DNA of 10,876 bases from Candidatus Delongbacteria bacterium. Its GTDB lineage: Bacteria; UBA4055. The notes beneath the pieces are model-generated. The model ran no database searches, was not told the origin of the DNA, and saw nothing but the letters and a program-made list of their open reading frames with translations. Of this stretch, positions 7,054-10,876 are shown one piece after another. Made by a program: the position numbers and the translations under genes. Positions within the stretch are counted from its first letter, which is position 1, and every line of letters begins with the position of its first letter. The stretch covers positions 840 to 11,715 of the forward strand of contig DMTS01000122.1 in NCBI GenBank assembly GCA_003477045.1, read 5' to 3'.

Positions 7054-7221
7054 ATGAAAGAATTTTTGAAAATAATTTATAACGCGCTTAAAAATTTTTA
7101 TGATGCCTTTAAACCGTTAGGATTGGCAATACTCGAAATGCTGGAATATTTTGTAGTTGAGTGGCTGATCATGAGAGAGGAAGTTAAGATGCTTGAGAAC
7201 AGAGAGCTTCGGCATAGCTAA
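7054..7221 (+). CDS. Small 55-residue hypothetical protein after the PIN gene
   Basis: An ATG 18 bases after the PIN stop opens a 55-codon frame ending TAA at 7219-7221. GGAG at 7041-7044 is nine bases upstream. The product is probably one or two helices. Residues 1-20 (MKEFLKIIYNALKNFYDAFK) are amphipathic, with aromatic and aliphatic residues on one face and Lys on the other. Residues 21-40 (PLGLAILEMLEYFVVEWLIM) are strongly hydrophobic but contain three acids. The tail is charged. It might bind a membrane or be a helical partner of the PIN module. I know no family for it. It could be a chance frame, but spacing, ribosome binding site and codon choice similar to its neighbours argue for a gene. 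The 118 bases that follow hold no clear feature before the next operon. Confidence 0.5.
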   Translation: MKEFLKIIYNALKNFYDAFKPLGLAILEMLEYFVVEWLIMREEVKMLENRELRHS

Positions 7222-7339
7222 GACATTATAAAGCGTACCAGATTTCTCATAAATATCTCCTAGTTGAGAGTATGCGGAAATATTAATAGGAATTTTTAAG
7301 TTTCTGCCTTATATTACTGCTTTAAACGGAGAAAGGTGA

Positions 7340-7648
7340 ATGAAACTGCCGAAACTGGAAATAAACGAGAATAAGGTCAAAGAGATAGCCTCTTCATATA
7401 AGATTTTGGAGCTGTATGTTTTCGGTTCCGCTTTAAGGCAGGATTTTAACGAAAATAGCGATATTGATCTTTTAGTAAAACTTTCCAAAGGTTCAGGATA
7501 TTCGATATTCGAGCTGATTGAAATAAAAGAAAAATTCGAGAATCTGTTTAGAAGAAAAATTGATATTGTTGAGCTTGAAGGGCTAAGAAACCCTTACAGA
7601 AAGGAAGAAATTCTCAAGACGGCAAAGATGATCTATGCAGCTGAATGA
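7340..7648 (+). CDS. mntA: MNT-type nucleotidyltransferase antitoxin (MntA-like)
   Basis: A 102-residue minimal nucleotidyltransferase. The GSx10DxD signature is complete: G29-S30 in YVFGSALR, then D41 and D43 in SDIDLLV. A third acidic residue, D75 in RRKIDIVEL, completes the metal-binding triad. In the characterised MntA/HepT systems this enzyme transfers AMP from ATP to a tyrosine of the partner HEPN toxin, blocking its RNase activity. The start has GGAG at 7328-7331, eight bases upstream. The gene overlaps the HEPN gene by 14 bases. All catalytic residues are present, so it should be active and not just a binding antitoxin. The family call is secure; the AMPylation role is carried over from homologues. 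Confidence 0.88.
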   Translation: MKLPKLEINENKVKEIASSYKILELYVFGSALRQDFNENSDIDLLVKLSKGSGYSIFELIEIKEKFENLFRRKIDIVELEGLRNPYRKEEILKTAKMIYAAE

Positions 7649-7973
7649 TAAAGACAAATCATATTTATGGGATATCGCTCAGGCTTCAAAAGAGATCCTT
7701 GAGTTCATTGACGGTATTTCATACAGTAAGTTTTGTGAAACAAAAATTATTAGATATGCCATAGAAAGGCAGCTCCTTGTTATCGGCGAAGCTGCTAATC
7801 ACATTTCGGAAGACTTCAAAAAAACAGAACCTGATGTGCCGTGGGAAAAGATAATCGGTTTGCGAAATATAATTGCACACGAATACGGCGAGATTTTAGA
7901 AGAGAGAATCTGGGCAACGGCAAAAGATCATATTAAACCTCTTATGGAATCAGTAAAAAAATATATTGTTTGA
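7635..7973 (+). CDS. hepT: HEPN-domain RNase toxin (HepT-like, DUF86)
   Basis: A 112-residue all-helical protein of the DUF86/HepT family. It carries the conserved ERQLLVIGEAANHIS segment (44-58) and the catalytic Rx4H motif in LRNIIAHEY: R77, H82 and Y84. HEPN toxins of this class are metal-independent ribonucleases that work as dimers. The Tyr two residues after the His corresponds to the residue modified by the MntA partner in studied systems, and its presence fits the intact nucleotidyltransferase upstream. The ATG lies 14 bases inside the preceding gene, with little Shine-Dalgarno, so translation is likely coupled. Length is close to the family norm and nothing looks truncated. Confidence 0.88.
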   Translation: MQLNDKDKSYLWDIAQASKEILEFIDGISYSKFCETKIIRYAIERQLLVIGEAANHISEDFKKTEPDVPWEKIIGLRNIIAHEYGEILEERIWATAKDHIKPLMESVKKYIV

Positions 7974-8022
7974 AAACTGGATTTTATTTAACAAATCACA
8001 AACATCTTAATTTCAAATCATC

Positions 8023-8051
8023 TTGCCAATTTAATCCGAATTTTATATTTT
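8023..8051 (+). promoter_or_regulatory. Candidate promoter for the MoxR operon
   Basis: TTGCCA (8023-8028), a 17-base spacer and TATTTT (8046-8051) lie about 80 bases before the moxR start. The -35 box matches the sigma-70 consensus at five of six positions and the -10 box at four. It sits in the 155-base gap after hepT, where a new transcription unit is expected. No start site has been measured. Confidence 0.4.
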
Positions 8052-8067
8052 TCCGCGTTCGCGAGAA
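8051..8067 (+). promoter_or_regulatory. Imperfect palindrome at the expected transcription start (possible operator)
   Basis: CGCG-TT-CGCG (8054-8063) is flanked by TTC and GAA, which pair if A8064 is bulged. It is a GC-rich island in AT-rich DNA directly downstream of the promoter candidate, where a repressor site would act. It is too short for firm assignment. Confidence 0.3.
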
Positions 8068-8128
8068 CAAAATAATACTGTCAAGAGTATAAGGCACGAA
8101 AAAAATAATTTAAGAATAAGGAGTAACT

Positions 8129-9118
8129 ATGAACAGCGACATCAGGGAGATCACCGAAAAGGTGGAAAGGGAAAGTAAATTCCTTGATATTCTGTCTATG
8201 GAGATAGGTAAGGTGATCGTCGGCCAGAAGTACATGGTTGACAGGCTTCTTACGAGCTTGTTCACCGGCGGACATGTTCTTTTAGAGGGTGTTCCCGGGC
8301 TTGCGAAGACCGAAACGGTTAAGACTTTAGCCAAGGCTGTCGATGTTAAGTATCAGAGGATACAGTTCACGCCCGATCTGCTGCCTGCCGACCTTATCGG
8401 TACCATGATCTATAATCAGAATACGAATAAATTTGAAACTAAAAAGGGACCGATATTCGCCAACATTATTCTTGCGGATGAGATCAACAGGTCGCCGGCA
8501 AAAGTTCAGTCAGCTCTGCTTGAGGCGATGCAGGAAAAGCATGTGACCATCGGAGAGAACACTTTTTATCTCGAAGAACCTTTTTTAGTGCTCGCGACGC
8601 AGAACCCTATTGAGCAGGAGGGTACATATCCGCTTCCTGAAGCTCAGGTTGACAGGTTCATGCTTAAATTAAAGATCACTTATCCTACACCTTCGGAAGA
8701 GCTTGAGATAATGAGAAGGGTGACCTCTCAGGATAAAGCAGAGATCAAACCGGTTATAACTGCTGAAGAGATTAAGAGGATCAGAGGCATAGTAAGAGAG
8801 ATCTATATTGATGAAAAAGTAGAAAAATATATCATAGATATAGTCAATGCGACTAGAACGCCTGAAAAGTACGGACTGAAAGAGATCGAATCGCTGATAG
8901 CTTTCCCGGCTTCGCCGAGAGCTTCGATTTATCTTGTACTTGCGGCTAAGGCCCAAGCATTTATGAAGAGAAGGGGATTTGTGACTCCGGAAGATATCAG
9001 GACTATCGGAATGGATGTTCTAAGGCACAGAATAGGAGTGACTTACGAAGCTGAGGCTGAAGAGATCACTTCGGAAGATATCGTCAAAAAAATATTTGAT
9101 AAAGTAGAGATCCCATAG
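8129..9118 (+). CDS. moxR: MoxR-family AAA+ ATPase
   Basis: A 329-residue cytoplasmic AAA+ protein of normal MoxR length. Visible motifs are Walker A GVPGLAKT (54-61), Walker B LADEIN with D117-E118, sensor 1 in ATQNP (N159), an arginine-finger candidate in DRF (R176), and sensor 2 in SPRAS (R264), plus the MoxR-typical QNPIEQEGTYPLPEAQ region. MoxR ATPases are thought to act as chaperones that remodel partner proteins, often vWA-domain proteins encoded next to them. AAGGAG (8118-8123) lies five bases before the ATG. The DUF58 gene begins five bases after the stop and a BatD-like gene follows, the usual arrangement. The promoter candidate near 8050 would make this the first gene of the operon. 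Confidence 0.93.
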   Translation: MNSDIREITEKVERESKFLDILSMEIGKVIVGQKYMVDRLLTSLFTGGHVLLEGVPGLAKTETVKTLAKAVDVKYQRIQFTPDLLPADLIGTMIYNQNTNKFETKKGPIFANIILADEINRSPAKVQSALLEAMQEKHVTIGENTFYLEEPFLVLATQNPIEQEGTYPLPEAQVDRFMLKLKITYPTPSEELEIMRRVTSQDKAEIKPVITAEEIKRIRGIVREIYIDEKVEKYIIDIVNATRTPEKYGLKEIESLIAFPASPRASIYLVLAAKAQAFMKRRGFVTPEDIRTIGMDVLRHRIGVTYEAEAEEITSEDIVKKIFDKVEIP

Positions 9119-9123
9119 ACATC

Positions 9124-10011
9124 ATGGAAGAAAAAGAAAAACAGAAAGAAATACTCAAAAAAGTCAGGTTCATTGACCTCAAAACGAGAAAAGCGGTGAA
9201 CGAGCTTTTCGGCGGCGAATATCATTCGGTGTTCAAGGGCAGGGGTATGAACTTTTCCCAGGTCAGAGAATACTCGTACGGCGACGATATCAGGTCTATA
9301 GACTGGAATGTGACCGCGAGGATGAGAAAACCATTCGTAAAAGTATTCGAAGAAGAAAGAGAGCTTATCCTTATGCTCGTAGTGGATATTTCAGCGAGCG
9401 GGATGTTCGGATCTGTCGAAAACCTGAAAAGGGAAATCTCAGCCGAGATAGCTGCGCTACTGGCATTCAGCGCGGTGAAAAATAACGATAAGGTCGGGCT
9501 GATACTGTTTTCGGACAAGATAGAGAAATTCATTCCACCGAAAAAGGGCAGGAGCCATGTTTTCAGGATCATAAGGGAGCTTTTATTCTATAAAGCCGAA
9601 TCAAAAGGGACTTCGATAGAATCCGCGCTTGAGTTTTTGAATAATATTCAGAAAAAGAAAGCGATCTCGTTCGTGATCTCTGATTTTCTCGACAGCAATT
9701 ATGAAAAAGGTCTTCAGATCGTGGCTAAAAAGCATGACCTTATAGCTATTGATATTTTCGATAAAAGAGAACATGAGCTTCCCGAAAAAGGAGTTTATGA
9801 ATTTTACGACAACGAATCGGGAAAGAGAATGCTTGTTGACCTGAGCAGCAGACAGAACAGGGAAGCGATCAAGGAGAATGTAAAAAACAGAATATCTGCG
9901 AGAAAGAAGCTGTTCAGAAAAAACAAGGTAGAAAATATAAGCATGGACATAAACAAACCTTATATAGAACCGCTGATAGGATTTTTTAGAAAACGGAAAA
10001 CGAAAAGATAA
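9124..10011 (+). CDS. DUF58 / vWA-like domain protein
   Basis: A 295-residue protein. The DUF58 signature is visible in VREYSYGDDIRSIDWNVTAR (47-66). A von Willebrand A-like fold follows, with an intact MIDAS metal site: D88, S90 and S92 in DISAS, T163 in KGTSIESAL, and D187 in VISDF. There are no membrane segments, so it is soluble and probably acts at the inner face of the membrane. DUF58 proteins are the standard partners of MoxR ATPases in operons linked to envelope stress and, in Bacteroides and Leptospira, to aerotolerance (Bat) genes. It starts five bases after moxR and ends overlapping the next start by one base, so coordinated expression is expected. Shine-Dalgarno is weak. The precise role is not established. 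Confidence 0.9.
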   Translation: MEEKEKQKEILKKVRFIDLKTRKAVNELFGGEYHSVFKGRGMNFSQVREYSYGDDIRSIDWNVTARMRKPFVKVFEEERELILMLVVDISASGMFGSVENLKREISAEIAALLAFSAVKNNDKVGLILFSDKIEKFIPPKKGRSHVFRIIRELLFYKAESKGTSIESALEFLNNIQKKKAISFVISDFLDSNYEKGLQIVAKKHDLIAIDIFDKREHELPEKGVYEFYDNESGKRMLVDLSSRQNREAIKENVKNRISARKKLFRKNKVENISMDINKPYIEPLIGFFRKRKTKR

Positions 10012-10876
10012 TGATGAAAAAAGTAATTTACATAATACTGATACTGACCGCGCTGATCCAGGCTGAAATAAAGATATATACGAACAAGACTGAAGTCTAT
10101 ACCGGCGAAAGGATCAGGATCACGGTCGAACTGGATCATCCCGAAGGTTCGAGCGTTGATCTTACAAATATCCAGAATTCTCTAAGCGAGGATTTCGACC
10201 TTGTTGAATCGAAGGTTGTCTCTCAGAACAAAGTTGACGGAATAATAAAGGAAACTTTCGCGAATGATTACGCTGTCTTTTCAAAGCCGGGCGAGGATCA
10301 TTTCGGCCCGTTGGAATATTCTTATGTTAAAGGCGAGGAAGTGTTCAGTTTCAAGAGCGATTCGATAAAGATCAATGTGAAATCTATTCTGAAGGATGCG
10401 AAAGTCACTGTGGTTGATTCGCTTGGAAATCAGAAGACGGTTTCGCTCGATTCACTGGGCATGGTTCTCCCGATCAAGGACATTTCGATATATAAAATGT
10501 CAAAGAGAGAGAAAGTATATATCGGGACATTTTTTGCGCTTATTGTAATAATCATCCTCGTTATTTATTTCATGCTCAAACGCAAACGGATGAAGGCGAA
10601 CGGACCGGTATTAATTGTAGAGAAGAAAATTCCGGCGCATATCATAGCTGTTCAGATGCTTGATAAGCTGAAAGAGAAAAGATATCTCGAAAAGGGCGAT
10701 TTCAAAGAGTTCGCGGCTGAATTGTCTCTCATATTCAGAAATTTCCTTGAGGACAGGTTTGATTTCCCCGGCGCAGAGCTTCCGACAGAGGATCTTAAAA
10801 AAGAGATAAAGTCAAGAGTGACAGATGCAGAAACTCTGGATAATTCCGATAAGCTTTTAGAAGTGACCGATTTCGT
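10011..10876 (+). CDS. BatD-like membrane protein (3' end beyond window)
   Basis: The frame runs 288 codons without a stop and is cut by the window end. ATG at 10011 overlaps the DUF58 stop by one base; ATG 10014 is an alternative start. Residues 1-18 form a signal peptide (KKVIYIILILTALIQA). Residues 19-165 are a periplasmic beta-rich domain opening with IYTNKTEVYTGERIRITVEL, typical of the oxygen-tolerance (BatD) family. One membrane helix follows (about 169-189, IGTFFALIVIIILVIYFML), then KRKRMK, so the rest is cytoplasmic. That tail has FLEDRF and ELPTEDL, like BatD tails. With a single periplasmic domain before the helix it is much shorter than full BatD (often about 600 residues). It probably anchors the MoxR/DUF58 partners to the membrane. 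The true C-terminus cannot be seen. Confidence 0.75.
   Translation, partial: MMKKVIYIILILTALIQAEIKIYTNKTEVYTGERIRITVELDHPEGSSVDLTNIQNSLSEDFDLVESKVVSQNKVDGIIKETFANDYAVFSKPGEDHFGPLEYSYVKGEEVFSFKSDSIKINVKSILKDAKVTVVDSLGNQKTVSLDSLGMVLPIKDISIYKMSKREKVYIGTFFALIVIIILVIYFMLKRKRMKANGPVLIVEKKIPAHIIAVQMLDKLKEKRYLEKGDFKEFAAELSLIFRNFLEDRFDFPGAELPTEDLKKEIKSRVTDAETLDNSDKLLEVTDF

Noticed and set aside
8081..8334. Two reverse-strand frames at the moxR start
   Set aside because: They lie opposite the moxR start and motif region and have no ribosome binding sites or recognisable domains.
8669..9572. Three reverse-strand frames (8669-8956, 9043-9225, 9222-9572)
   Set aside because: They are antisense shadows of moxR and the DUF58 gene; low-complexity Phe/Ser-rich products.

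Overview
The window looks like a bacterial chromosome segment, probably from the wider FCB group (Bacteroidota, Chlorobi, Fibrobacterota or a related candidate phylum). This rests on the MoxR / DUF58 / BatD-like operon, the outer-membrane beta-barrel gene and the gram-negative envelope logic; the phylum is an inference. Every convincing gene is on the + strand. No rRNA, tRNA, CRISPR array, transposase or integrase was seen.

Layout. (1) 110-705: a 58-residue DUF3606 protein and a 127-residue unknown protein, both with strong Shine-Dalgarno sites. (2) 790-5508: a block visibly more AT-rich than the rest, with three unrecognised genes, all using non-ATG starts. They encode a five-helix membrane protein with a duplicated beta-rich N-terminal domain, a secreted protein with eight cysteines, and a predicted outer-membrane beta-barrel. 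They look like one envelope-spanning module and are the best candidate here for an undescribed system. (3) 5509-5777: an intergenic stretch with a short fragment whose composition resembles the right-hand side; it may be the remnant of a gene interrupted by the block. (4) 5778-7221: a PIN-domain ribonuclease overlapping an unusually long (261 residue) antitoxin-like partner, followed by a 55-residue gene whose ribosome binding site lies in a small hairpin. (5) 7340-7973: a MntA/HepT (nucleotidyltransferase/HEPN) toxin-antitoxin pair. (6) 8129 to the window end: MoxR ATPase, DUF58 protein and a short BatD-like membrane protein cut by the window edge.

How they fit together: the right end is a housekeeping-type operon in which an AAA+ ATPase probably acts on vWA-domain and membrane partners. 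Left of it is a plastic zone of two toxin-antitoxin modules next to an AT-rich, probably acquired, envelope module. All functions are read from motifs and gene order; no database search was possible.
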